A DNA stretch of 64,000 bases from IMCC26256 sp046081705 (GTDB taxonomy: Bacteria; Actinomycetota; Acidimicrobiia; IMCC26256). The translations under genes and the position numbers were made by a program. The notes under the pieces were generated by a model, which was not told where the DNA came from, did not search any database, and saw nothing but the letters and a program-made list of their open reading frames with translations. Below are positions 7,743 to 17,448 of the stretch, piece after piece. Position 1 is the first letter of the stretch, and each line of letters begins with the position of its first letter. Location: the NCBI GenBank assembly GCA_046081705.1, contig JBJTWK010000095.1, forward strand, positions 11,241 through 75,240, in the 5' to 3' direction.

Positions 7743-8459
7743 GTGACGAGCCTCGGATCCCGGGACTGGGCCCGGACCGACTTCTACGCCGTCCTCGGGC
7801 TCGACGAGCGCGCGACCCGGGCCGAGATCGACGCGGCCTACAAGCGGCTGGCCAAGGAACTCCACCCCGACGCCCGTCCCGACGACCCGACGGCCGCAGA
7901 CCGCTTCGCCGCGGTCGCCCGGGCCCGGGAGATCCTCGGGGACCCCTGGACCCGTCAGGCCTACGACGCGGGCCGGGCCGAACTGCGGCGGCCGGAAACC
8001 GGCAGCGGTGAGGTCTGGCACAACCTCGCGCCGCCCCCGCCGGCGCGACCGGGCCGATCGCTGCCGCCCCGGATCCGGATCGCCCTCGGGGTGCTCCTCC
8101 TGCTGGCCGGCCTGGCCATGACGGCCTGGACCCTCGAGGCGACGCTCGGCTCCGGCGGGACCGACCGGTCAGTGGCGACGACCGGGGTCGTGCGCACGGC
8201 GGGAGACGAGCGCCGGGTGACCTTCCGGACCCGGGAGGGGAGCGTGGTGAGCCCCCGGCTCCCGGAGCGGGTCACGGCCTCGCCGGGCGATCGCATCACG
8301 GTGCACTACCTGCCCGAGGATCCGACGCGCATCATCGTGCGCGACTCGAACGTCCTCGTGGTCATCACCCTCGGTGTGGCCGCCCTCAAGTTGCTCGCCG
8401 GGGGAGTGCTCGTCATGGCGTACCCCCGCCTGCGGGCCCGATTCCCGGGCTCCGCCTGA
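7743..8459 (+). CDS. Membrane-attached J-domain protein
   Basis: A 238-residue protein with an N-terminal DnaJ domain (about residues 12-70: DFYAVLGLDERATRAEIDAA) carrying the HPD triad at 41-43. HPD stimulates the Hsp70 ATPase. After a Pro-rich linker comes a transmembrane segment (IRIALGVLLLLAGLAMTAW). A soluble beta-rich part resembling DUF3592 domains follows, then a second hydrophobic segment (VLVVITLGVAALKLLAGGVL). There is no G/F or zinc-finger region, so it is a type III J protein. It probably recruits DnaK to the membrane; the client is unknown. The frame is open upstream; GTG 7743 is preferred for domain fit. Confidence 0.85.
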   Translation: MTSLGSRDWARTDFYAVLGLDERATRAEIDAAYKRLAKELHPDARPDDPTAADRFAAVARAREILGDPWTRQAYDAGRAELRRPETGSGEVWHNLAPPPPARPGRSLPPRIRIALGVLLLLAGLAMTAWTLEATLGSGGTDRSVATTGVVRTAGDERRVTFRTREGSVVSPRLPERVTASPGDRITVHYLPEDPTRIIVRDSNVLVVITLGVAALKLLAGGVLVMAYPRLRARFPGSA

Positions 8460-8468
8460 GGATCATCA

Positions 8469-8496
8469 AGGTGACATAACGAAGATTATGGGCACT
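8469..8496. other. Candidate dif-like (XerCD) recombination site
   Basis: An AT-rich palindrome stands out in GC-rich DNA: CATAA (8475-8479), six central bases CGAAGA, TTATG (8486-8490). Bacterial dif sites share two inward half-sites separated by six bases with the ATAA-N6-TTATG core. The outer bases match the E. coli site poorly. It lies in the 63-bp gap between two convergent genes, a usual dif position. A regulator operator is the main alternative. Confidence 0.3.
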
Positions 8497-8522
8497 CGGG
8501 TCGGGCCCGGGGCCGGCGGGCC

Positions 8523-8939
8523 TCAGGCTGGGTGGTCCCGGAGGAACGCCGCCACGCCCCGGACGACCTCCGCTTCGGACCCCAGGGCGGCCTCGTCGAA
8601 CCAGGCGGCTTCGGCGGCGTCGTCGCCGGCCCGCAGCGTCGTGAGGTCCTCGGCGGCCACGGCGAACTCGACGATGATCCAGCGGACCCCGGCGGCCGGG
8701 TCCGGGCGTTCGGCGACCCCGAGCAGTCCGGTGACTCGGACCCGCAGGCCGGTCTCCTCGAGCACTTCGCGCCGGACCGCCGCCTCGAGGGTCTCATCGG
8801 ATTCGACCCGCCCGCCCGGTACGGCCCACAGGCCCCGGCTCGGCGGGTTGGCCCGACGCACGAGCAGCACCCGGCCGGCGTCCCGCAGGACCGCCCCGAC
8901 GGCCACCAGTCGCCGCAGGGCGAACGGGCGTTCGGTCAC
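8523..8939 (-). CDS. Nudix hydrolase
   Basis: A 138-residue single-domain Nudix pyrophosphohydrolase. The 23-residue Nudix box runs from GGRVESDETLEAAV to RREVLEETGL and holds the metal-binding REVLEE signature. The N-terminal LVAVGAVLRDAGRVLLVRR is typical of the MutT/ADP-ribose group. Substrate cannot be assigned. GTG 8939 overlaps the stop of the upstream GNAT gene as GTGA; a longer frame to 9044 exists but would run into that gene. The gene converges on the J-domain gene across the dif-like gap. Confidence 0.92.
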   Translation of the reverse strand: MTERPFALRRLVAVGAVLRDAGRVLLVRRANPPSRGLWAVPGGRVESDETLEAAVRREVLEETGLRVRVTGLLGVAERPDPAAGVRWIIVEFAVAAEDLTTLRAGDDAAEAAWFDEAALGSEAEVVRGVAAFLRDHPA

Positions 8940-9400
8940 AGCGGGCGGTGCATGGTGAGGAGCCGGGCGGTGAAGCCCTGGCCCTCGAAGAAATTCTTCG
9001 TGGCCCGGTGTCCGGGCAGTGCGGGCGCGTCGACCCCGAGGCACCCGCGTGCGGTGGCCCGGACGAGGAGCTCGGCGACGAGCGCCTCACCCACCCCCAC
9101 GCCCCGGGCGTCGTCGAGCACGTGGAGTTCGGTGATGCGGGCGAGGCGTCCGCCGTCCCGGAGTTCCTCGACGACCATGACCGCGAAGCCCACGGCTGCG
9201 CCGTCGACGCAGCCGAGGAGCACGTCGGCCCCGCCGTCGTCGAGGAGGGCGGCGAATGCCGTGCGCAGCGGTTCGGGTCGCGCGTCCCGGCGGGTCCAGA
9301 GCGCGCCCCCGCGCATCGGGCCGAGTTCGGCGCTCAGCTCCCCCGCGAACTCGACGAGGGTGTCGAGGTCGGCGACGGTGGCCTCCCGAACCGACTCCAT
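8936..9400 (-). CDS. GNAT-family N-acetyltransferase
   Basis: A 154-residue GNAT protein. MESVREATVADLDTL is the usual first strand-helix. ITELHVLDDARGVGVGEALV contains the acetyl-CoA pyrophosphate-binding loop (R-x-x-G-x-G/A type), and NFFEGQGF is the C-terminal motif. The acceptor is unknown. ATG 9400 is chosen because the longer open frame would overlap the upstream gene. Its stop overlaps the Nudix start by 4 nt, so the two are probably cotranslated. Confidence 0.9.
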   Translation of the reverse strand: MESVREATVADLDTLVEFAGELSAELGPMRGGALWTRRDARPEPLRTAFAALLDDGGADVLLGCVDGAAVGFAVMVVEELRDGGRLARITELHVLDDARGVGVGEALVAELLVRATARGCLGVDAPALPGHRATKNFFEGQGFTARLLTMHRPL

Positions 9401-9410
9401 CGTGGCGCGC

Positions 9411-9992
9411 TCAGGACGCCCGGAGGATGGCGATCTTGCCGAGCACGGTGCGACGGGCGCGGGTCGCCCGCTCGTACGCGTCGACCGCGTCGAGTTCGCC
9501 GGCGTCGAGACCCTCGAGGCGCTCGATGATCTGCGACGCGGCGAGCCCGTCGTAATCGGGGATGGCGAGGTCGCGGGGATCCGGTGCCTCGGCCGTCGGA
9601 GCCGCCGGAGCCGGCGCAACCGGGGCGGGTGCGGGTTCGTCCGTCACGGTGGCGACCACCCGCATCGCCGCGGGTTCGGGGGCCGGCGTGCGGTCGACGA
9701 GCGGCATGGAGGCGAAGGTCTCGCCCGCGAGCACGCGCAGCGCCTCGAGGTGCTCGACGAGGCGGGCCCGGATCACCGGCGGCCCGTACTGCACGGCGAG
9801 CTGACCCATCGCGCGGTAGTTGTTGATCCGGGTGTTCACGACCTTCTGGTGCGCGTCGACCTCGCGTCGGCCACGGGCCGAGAACATCTGCATGAACGTG
9901 GGCACGGAGTCCCGGGCGAACGCGACGAACCCCACGGGCACGTGCACGGCGTACTCCACCGCACGTTCGATGTGGCTGCGATCGTCACCCAC
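9411..9992 (-). CDS. Conserved actinobacterial protein (DUF8129-like C-terminus)
   Basis: A 193-residue protein starting at GTG 9992, overlapping the end of lnt by 8 nt. The N-terminal part (IERAVEYAVHVPVGFVAFAR) is conserved in actinobacterial proteins sometimes called lipid-droplet-associated. An Ala/Pro-rich linker follows. The C-terminal 55 residues (LAIPDYDGLAASQIIERLEG) form a short helical domain found widely in the phylum. No catalytic motif or transmembrane helix is seen. Function is unknown; a structural or membrane-surface role is only a guess. Confidence 0.75.
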   Translation of the reverse strand: MGDDRSHIERAVEYAVHVPVGFVAFARDSVPTFMQMFSARGRREVDAHQKVVNTRINNYRAMGQLAVQYGPPVIRARLVEHLEALRVLAGETFASMPLVDRTPAPEPAAMRVVATVTDEPAPAPVAPAPAAPTAEAPDPRDLAIPDYDGLAASQIIERLEGLDAGELDAVDAYERATRARRTVLGKIAILRAS

Positions 9993-11604
9993 CGTGCTCC
10001 CCTTCGTCGTCGTCGTCCCGGCCCGAGGGCCCTCCGAGTGTACGGCGGCGCCACGCGACGGCTCCGGCCGGGAGGAGGATGAGGACCGACACCACGAGGA
10101 TCCACGCACCCCACCGCACGTACGGGGTCTCCCCCGTGCGGACCGGCACCCGGGCCGACATCACGGTGCGTTCGAACAGCTCGGTGCGTTCGGTGACGAC
10201 CCCGGACGGGTCGATCACCGCGCTGATACCGGAGATGGCGGCCTGGACGAGAGCCCTGCCGGTCTCGGCGGCCCGCATCTGTCCCGATTGCACGTGTTGG
10301 GCGCTGTTGCCGCTGCGGCGGTAGGAGCGATTGTTCGTGGAGACGATGAGGACCTCGGCGCCGTCGCGGACCGTGCCGCGTACGAGTGGCCCGAACACCG
10401 ACTCGAAGCAGATGAGGGCCCCGATGCGCACGTCGCCGATGCGCAGCACTGCGCCGTCACGTCCCGGCGTCATGTCCTCGGGCACCTGGTCGATCGCGCC
10501 GATGAACCCGAGGCGGTCGCGCCACGGGACGTACTCGCCGAATGGGACCAGGTGTCGCTTCGAGTACCGCCCGACGAGCCGTCCGTCAGGCGCGTAGAGG
10601 CGATCGGTGTTGCGCACCAGTCCCCCCGGCCCGCGTTCGATGACGTTCACGAGGACGTAGGCGCCGTGGCGGCGGCCGACCGCGACGATCTCGGCCCGCA
10701 GCCGCGGATCGGTCTCGGGGTCCGACATGAGCGCGGACTCCGGGAACACGATGAGGTCGTACGGACCGCGTAGGGTCGACGCGAGTTCGAGGTGCTTGCG
10801 GGTGAGGATCCCCTCGGCGATCTCCTCCGGCGTGAGCCGACGGTTGAGGTCGTTCGCCTGCAGCGTTGCGACCCGGATCGTGCCCGCCGGCGCGGTGGTC
10901 GGGCGGGCGACGACGGCGAGGCCACCCACCAGCACGGTCCCGAGGAGGGCGACGACCGCCCCGCGCCGGGCCCCGCTCCCCCGCGCGCCGCGGGCGGTCG
11001 GGTGGAGCAGGTCGGCGAGCCCGGCCTGGAGCGCGACGACGACGAACGACACGAGCAGCACGCCGCCCCACGGGGCGAGCGCCCGGGCCGGCCCGAAGGG
11101 TGCGAGCGCCGTGCCCACCTCGCCCCAGGCGAGCCCGCCGAGCGGCCATGCCCCCCGGGCCGCCTCGGCCAGGGTCCAGGCTGCCGCCACGACGAACGGC
11201 GAGCGCACGCCCCCTCGACCGACCGCGCCGACCACGAGGCCGGCCGCCGCCCAGTAGAGGGCCTGGACGAGGACGAGCGGCACGATCGCGATCGCACCGA
11301 AGTACCAGGTCCAGGACAGGACCACGGTGAAGCACATCGCTCCGGCGACGAGGCCCGTCCACGCCCCGCGTCCCGGTCCGGCGCTGCGCCAGACCCACAG
11401 GAGCGGGATGAGCGCCACGAGGGCGAGCGGCCAGAGGCCGAAGGGCGGGAAGGCCGCGGCGACGAGGAGGCCGGACGCCACCGCCGCGATGCCCGCGGCG
11501 GGTGCGCCCGGCGGTGACGCCTCGGTCAGGCGCAGTCCCGACAGAGGTCGGTCTTCCCGTCGGCGAGCTGGCTCATCGGGAGCACGAGGAAGCAGGAGGT
11601 GCAC
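9985..11604 (-). CDS. lnt: Apolipoprotein N-acyltransferase
   Basis: Inner-membrane enzyme adding the third acyl chain to lipoproteins. The N-terminal part has six or so hydrophobic helices (VAAAFPPFGLWPLALVALIP is the usual first segment). The periplasmic nitrilase domain carries the triad in order: Glu in IVFPESALM, Lys in RYSKRHLVPFGEYVP, Cys in GALICFESVFG. A last helix and a basic/acidic tail follow. The start is uncertain. GTG 11604 overlaps the DUF4193 gene by 79 nt; an internal GTG at 11481 would still keep helix 1. At 539 aa it is close to normal length. Confidence 0.93.
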   Translation of the reverse strand: MHLLLPRAPDEPARRREDRPLSGLRLTEASPPGAPAAGIAAVASGLLVAAAFPPFGLWPLALVALIPLLWVWRSAGPGRGAWTGLVAGAMCFTVVLSWTWYFGAIAIVPLVLVQALYWAAAGLVVGAVGRGGVRSPFVVAAAWTLAEAARGAWPLGGLAWGEVGTALAPFGPARALAPWGGVLLVSFVVVALQAGLADLLHPTARGARGSGARRGAVVALLGTVLVGGLAVVARPTTAPAGTIRVATLQANDLNRRLTPEEIAEGILTRKHLELASTLRGPYDLIVFPESALMSDPETDPRLRAEIVAVGRRHGAYVLVNVIERGPGGLVRNTDRLYAPDGRLVGRYSKRHLVPFGEYVPWRDRLGFIGAIDQVPEDMTPGRDGAVLRIGDVRIGALICFESVFGPLVRGTVRDGAEVLIVSTNNRSYRRSGNSAQHVQSGQMRAAETGRALVQAAISGISAVIDPSGVVTERTELFERTVMSARVPVRTGETPYVRWGAWILVVSVLILLPAGAVAWRRRTLGGPSGRDDDDEGEHGG

Positions 11605-11993
11605 AGGAACTCGTCGGCGCCTCGGGGCTTGATCTTGGTGTCGCCCTCGCCGCGCGGGGTGTCGTCCTCGGCGTCGTCGGGCTCCTCGTCCTCCGGACGG
11701 TCGCTCGTGGTGCGCTCCTTGAGGAGCACGTCGAGGGATGCCTCGACGTCGTCCGGGTGGGTCTCGTCGTCGAGGGTCACGACGACGTCGTCGTCCTCGC
11801 CCTCGACGTCCACGGACTCGGCGTCGTCGTCCTCGCCGCCGTCGGCGGTCGCCGCGTCGGCCTCCTCGGACTCGTCGTCGACGATGAGGTCGACGTCGAT
11901 GTCCTCCTCGAGGTCCTCCTCGAGGTCGTCCGGATCGAGCTCCTCGTCGTCGCCTTCCTGAGCTTCTTCTTCGTCGAACTCGTCGTCAGCCAT
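11526..11993 (-). CDS. DUF4193 acidic zinc-ribbon protein
   Basis: A 155-residue protein. Residues 1-100 are extremely acidic (Asp/Glu runs such as EDDDVVVTLDDE). The C-terminal 30 residues form a zinc ribbon with CTSC and CRDC pairs (LCTSCFLVLPMSQL). DUF4193 is an actinobacterial family of unknown function. ATG 11993 is chosen over an upstream in-frame start because GGAAG lies 5 nt before it and the family begins MADDEF. The acidic tract could mimic nucleic acid or bind a basic partner; that is inference. Confidence 0.9.
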   Translation of the reverse strand: MADDEFDEEEAQEGDDEELDPDDLEEDLEEDIDVDLIVDDESEEADAATADGGEDDDAESVDVEGEDDDVVVTLDDETHPDDVEASLDVLLKERTTSDRPEDEEPDDAEDDTPRGEGDTKIKPRGADEFLCTSCFLVLPMSQLADGKTDLCRDCA

Positions 11994-12142
11994 GCGCACT
12001 TCCGGGTGGAGGGGCGCGCAACGTAACACAGGCTGCGGTGCGGATCGTGGCGTTCGCGTCGTCCTCGCACGTCCCGGGGATCGCGGGCTCGCCGAGGCGG
12101 AACCGCCCCCGGTCGGGTCGGGTCGGCGTCGTGCCGGACCGG

Positions 12143-12238
12143 CTGGGATCCAGGGTCGGGTGGGTCACTGGGTGGCCCGGGTGACGATCGGCGTCACCGG
12201 GTTATTGCAGCGTTCTCACCGCGACCACTGGATCCCAG
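12143..12238. repeat. Nested inverted repeats (11-bp outer arms)
   Basis: CTGGGATCCAG at 12143-12153 pairs perfectly with CTGGATCCCAG at 12228-12238. Inside lies GGTGAC (12180-12185) with GTCACC (12193-12198). As RNA this would form a long closed structure; as DNA it could be a protein-binding site. It lies upstream of the minus-strand DUF4193 gene and downstream of the thyX-like gene. Confidence 0.5.
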
Positions 12239-12310
12239 TCCAGACCTCTCCGCCGCCGGTTCCATCGACCCCCGGGCGGTGCGCCCGAGGCCCGTTCGGC
12301 CCCCGACCGG

Positions 12311-12341
12311 CGGATCCGGCGAAGGGATTCAGCCGGATCCG
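12311..12341 (-). terminator. Hairpin downstream of thyX-like gene
   Basis: CGGATCCGGC (12311-12320) and GCCGGATCCG (12332-12341) are perfect reverse complements with an 11-nt loop. It lies about 140 nt after the thyX-like stop on the minus strand. No U-tract follows, which is common for actinobacterial terminators. Confidence 0.4.
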
Positions 12342-12477
12342 CCCGCTGGCGTCAACGCCGGCTCGCGCGTACCGCGCGCAGTGTCCGGTCCGACGACGCT
12401 GGGCGCGGGATCGGCACCCGCCCGTGCGCGTGGCGTGGTCGCGGCGGGTCGGGGTCGGGTACCCGGGTTCCCGCCGG

Positions 12478-14112
<1,635 letters not shown>

Positions 14113-14155
14113 CCCGGGGACCGCCCGGACGCACCGGCGGGGTCGGGTCGCAGCG

Positions 14156-14830
14156 TCAGATGAGCAGGTGCAGCGCCGCCGTTCGGACCTCGACCTCGAG
14201 GGTGCCGGAGCGGCCGGTGGAGCGCCCGTCGACGCGGACCGCCCATGCGCCGGCCCGGACCCGGATCCGCACGACCCGCCCCGAGCCGGTGCGGATCCGC
14301 GGGTGCGGCACGTGCGCGCCGGTCGCGAGGCGTCGCCGCATCCCCCCGCGCTCCCCCGGTCGGAGTGCGTACACCTGCACCTCGAGCCGACCGTCGCCCG
14401 GGTGACCGCGCGGCGACACGTCGAGTCCGTCGATGAACTGACCGTTCGCCACCACGACGCCGGTCGCCGGGCCCTCGTGGAACCGTCGACCGTCGACGGT
14501 GACGCTCACGTGGTGCTGGCGCGACAGCGACCGGAGGGAGCCCGGCGGCGTCCCGACCTCGACTGCGTTCACCGCCCAGGCCGCACGTCCCGCACGGTCG
14601 ACGACCATCGCGTCGACGGGGAGATCGATGCCTCGCGTCTTCGTCGTGGCCCCCGGCGCCAGGCCGATCGCCCGGGCGAGGTCGCTCGTCGCGTCCGGCA
14701 GGAAGCTCACGAGTGCGTCGGCGCCGAGGTCGTCGACCGCGGACGCGAGCGCGTGGTCGCCGCCTGCGATCGTGACCGTCGGGTCCGCCGTGGTCGGGAT
14801 GCCCCACGCCTCGCCGGGCCGGATGCTCAT
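14156..14830 (-). CDS. Degenerate diacylglycerol/lipid-kinase-like protein
   Basis: A 224-residue protein resembling the DAGK/YegS family from the glycine-rich loop onward. The catalytic GGDGT appears as AGGDHALASAV and the LGTxNDFAR motif as LPDATSDLARAIGL, so key residues are lost. The N-terminal roughly 60 residues of the family are missing. The C-terminal beta domain is well kept (VVVANGQFIDGLDVSPRGHP, GRLEVQVYAL). It may be a non-catalytic lipid-binding relative. ATG 14830 overlaps the helY stop by 4 nt, so the two are translationally coupled. Full kinase activity is unlikely. Confidence 0.78.
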   Translation of the reverse strand: MSIRPGEAWGIPTTADPTVTIAGGDHALASAVDDLGADALVSFLPDATSDLARAIGLAPGATTKTRGIDLPVDAMVVDRAGRAAWAVNAVEVGTPPGSLRSLSRQHHVSVTVDGRRFHEGPATGVVVANGQFIDGLDVSPRGHPGDGRLEVQVYALRPGERGGMRRRLATGAHVPHPRIRTGSGRVVRIRVRAGAWAVRVDGRSTGRSGTLEVEVRTAALHLLI

Positions 14831-17448
14831 ACCGGCACCACGCCGGATGCTGCGACCACCCCGCGGAAGCATGCGTCGGCGGCCTCGCTCGCCGCGCCCG
14901 CGGTGCGCGGATCCGGGGCGACGAGCGCGATCTGGCGCAGCAGGTCGACGAGCTGCTTGACGTGACGCACGAAGTCACCGCCGGTGAGCGTGTCGTCGAG
15001 GTCGAGCACCTGGGTGAGGGTCCGACCCGCCGCCCAGGCGTGGACGATCGGTGCGAGACCGGCGTCGGGTGGCCGGGTCTCGGGGAGCCCCGCGTCGTCC
15101 TCGTTCGCGCTGAGGTCGCGCCACGTGCGCTCGATCGCCCGCCACCGCGCGCTCAGGTCCCCGCTCGGCCACCGCGGGGTCGGGGGCCGTTGGTGCTCCG
15201 GGCCCCGGTGCTCGTAGGTGAACACGCTGGCGAGCGCGGCGACCTCGGGCGGTCGGAGGCCGTCGAACGCGCCGGTGCGGACGGCCTCGGCGACGAGGAG
15301 GTCGGTCTCGGCGTTGATGCGCATGAGCAGCCGACCCGCCGGCGTGAGGTGCCAGCCGTCCACGTAGCCCCAGGACTCGAGCACCCGCAGCACGCGATCG
15401 AACTGACGGGCCAGGCTCTCGCTCCGCCCGCGCACCCGCCGTTCGAGACGGCGGGTCTCACGCTCCAGCCGCTCGACCTGGGCGAGGGCGCGGAGGTGGG
15501 CGTCGAGATCCGGGCACGACGCGACCGGGTGCTGGGCGGGGTCCTCCGGGTCGGGTGCCGACGTCGGCGGCGGGTCGGCGAGGCGCGCCGCGCGCAGCCG
15601 GCCCGCGAGTTCGCGGCGGAACGCGGGGTTCTTGGGGGCGAACGGTCGCGGGATCTCGAGGTGGCCCGCCGCAGTCGGCGGTCCGTCGAGATCGGCCGGT
15701 CCGAGCCGGACGAGGTGGCCGTCGGCGCCGAGCGCCAGGAGGCGATGGGAACCCCGACCGCCCTCGTGGCGCAGCACGACCGACCGACCGCCGCCCCGAC
15801 GGGTGCGGATCACCGCACCCGGGCGCAGCGCGGCGATGGCCTCCTCGACCGCGCCGCGACGGCGGCCGCGCGCCGGACCACCCCCGGCCCGCTCGACGAG
15901 GCGTCGGTACTCGTGGAGGTCCCCGCGGTCGCAGGTCGCATCGTCCCGCCAGTGGACGAGCAGCGCGGTGCTGCGTTCGAGCTGCCGCTCGATCCCGACG
16001 ACGTCGCGGTCCGCGCGGAACTGGGCGAACGAGAGGTTGAGGAGGTGGCGGGCCTCGGCGGCGTCGCACCGGTCGACGAGGTTCGCCGTCATGTTGTAGG
16101 TCGGCCGGAACGAGGAGGTGAGCGCGTAGGTCCGGCGGGACGCGAGGCCGGCGACCTGATCGAAGGGGACGAACGGACTCCACGGGACGACGGCGAACCC
16201 GCGGTCGTCGATCCCCCGGCGCCCCGCCCGGCCGGTGAGCTGGGTGTACTCCCCCGGGGTCAGGAACTCGTGGTGCTCGCCCGTGAACTTGGAGAGCTTC
16301 TCGATGACGACGGAACGGGCCGGCATGTTGATGCCGAGCGCGAGGGTCTCGGTCGCGAACACCACCTTCACGAGCCCGGCCGCGAACGCCTCTTCGACCG
16401 CCTCCTTGAGCGGAGGCACCATGCCGGCGTGGTGCGCGGCGACCCCCGCCTCGAACCCGGCCCGCCACGCGTCGTACCCGAGGGCGACGAGATCGGCGCC
16501 CGAGAGCATCGCCGTGTGGGCGTCCGCGATCCGACGCAGCGCCCGCTGCTCCTCCGCGCTCGTGAGCCGCAGGCCGGCCGCCAGGCACTGGTCGACCGCC
16601 CCGTCGCACCCGGCACGGCTGAAGATGAAGGTGATGGCCGGGAGCATCTGCTCGGCTGCGAGGCGCTCGACGATCTCGACCCGCGAGGGCGCGAAGAGTC
16701 GTCCCCGCCCGTGGTGGCGCCCGCGCCGATCCCCGCGCCCGGTCCGCCCGTCGAGGCGCTGCACGTCCGGGTTGGGACGGGCCTCATCGCCCGGGCCGGG
16801 GACGAACACCGGGAGGAGGTGGAACCCGTCCGAGCCCCGCTCCCCCACGGCGTAGAGGTTGGTGAGCTCGACCGGGCGGCGCTCCTCGATGACTGCCGTG
16901 GTGGCGCCCCGGACGGTCGCGATCCAGTCCGCGAACTCCTCGGCGTTCGAGACCGTGGCGGACAGCGCCACGATGCGCACGGACGCCGGGAGGTGGATGA
17001 GCACCTCCTCCCACACCGCGCCGCGGAAGCGGTCCTGCAGGTAGTGGACCTCGTCGAGCACCACGTACTCGAGGCGATCGAGCACCGGCGACCGGGCGTA
17101 GATCATGTTCCGCAGGACCTCGGTCGTCATCACGACGACCGGCGCGTCGCCCCGCACGGTGTTGTCGCCGGTGAGGAGCCCGACGTGCTCGACTCCGTGG
17201 GCCCGGACGAGGTCGCCGTACTTCTGGTTCGAGAGCGCCTTGAGCGGGGTCGTGTAGAAGGCCTTCGTCCCGGCGGCGAGGGCCCGGACCGCGGCGTACT
17301 CGGCGACGAGGGTCTTGCCCGCGCCCGTCGGTGCCGCGACGAGGACGGAGTCCCCGGCGTCGAGTGCGTCGAGCGCGCGCCGCTGGAAGTCGTCGAGCGG
17401 GAACCCGACCGCCGCCTCGAACGCGGCTCGCGGTGCGGCCCCGGTCAC
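14827..17448 (-). CDS. helY: Superfamily 2 RNA helicase, HelY/Ski2-like
   Basis: An 873-residue Ski2-like helicase. Motif I is APTGAGKTLVAEYA near residue 40, motif II is DEVHYLQD, motif III is ALSATVSN and motif VI is QLTGRAGRRGID. The C-terminal region contains the rRNA-processing-arch-like and DSHCT-type helical parts (LLMRINAETDLLVAEAVRTG). It probably unwinds RNA in processing or decay. GTG 17448 overlaps the stop of the small membrane-protein gene as GTGA. The tatA-tatC-helY order is the same as in mycobacteria. Confidence 0.94.
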   Translation of the reverse strand: MTGAAPRAAFEAAVGFPLDDFQRRALDALDAGDSVLVAAPTGAGKTLVAEYAAVRALAAGTKAFYTTPLKALSNQKYGDLVRAHGVEHVGLLTGDNTVRGDAPVVVMTTEVLRNMIYARSPVLDRLEYVVLDEVHYLQDRFRGAVWEEVLIHLPASVRIVALSATVSNAEEFADWIATVRGATTAVIEERRPVELTNLYAVGERGSDGFHLLPVFVPGPGDEARPNPDVQRLDGRTGRGDRRGRHHGRGRLFAPSRVEIVERLAAEQMLPAITFIFSRAGCDGAVDQCLAAGLRLTSAEEQRALRRIADAHTAMLSGADLVALGYDAWRAGFEAGVAAHHAGMVPPLKEAVEEAFAAGLVKVVFATETLALGINMPARSVVIEKLSKFTGEHHEFLTPGEYTQLTGRAGRRGIDDRGFAVVPWSPFVPFDQVAGLASRRTYALTSSFRPTYNMTANLVDRCDAAEARHLLNLSFAQFRADRDVVGIERQLERSTALLVHWRDDATCDRGDLHEYRRLVERAGGGPARGRRRGAVEEAIAALRPGAVIRTRRGGGRSVVLRHEGGRGSHRLLALGADGHLVRLGPADLDGPPTAAGHLEIPRPFAPKNPAFRRELAGRLRAARLADPPPTSAPDPEDPAQHPVASCPDLDAHLRALAQVERLERETRRLERRVRGRSESLARQFDRVLRVLESWGYVDGWHLTPAGRLLMRINAETDLLVAEAVRTGAFDGLRPPEVAALASVFTYEHRGPEHQRPPTPRWPSGDLSARWRAIERTWRDLSANEDDAGLPETRPPDAGLAPIVHAWAAGRTLTQVLDLDDTLTGGDFVRHVKQLVDLLRQIALVAPDPRTAGAASEAADACFRGVVAASGVVPV

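Larger units (their letters stand above)
11994..12477. other. Gene-free gap with inverted repeats
   Basis: No credible gene is seen on either strand in these 484 bases; the open frames are biased shadows without conserved motifs. The gap contains two inverted-repeat structures (listed separately), the palindromic sequence GGCGTCAACGCC at 12348-12359 and, next to the DUF4193 start, its presumed promoter. No tRNA cloverleaf was found. Confidence 0.5.

Noticed and set aside
11994..12477. tRNA or other known structured RNA in the gap
   Set aside because: No acceptor stem with TTCGA-type loop and anticodon arm could be assembled; only unrelated inverted repeats are present.
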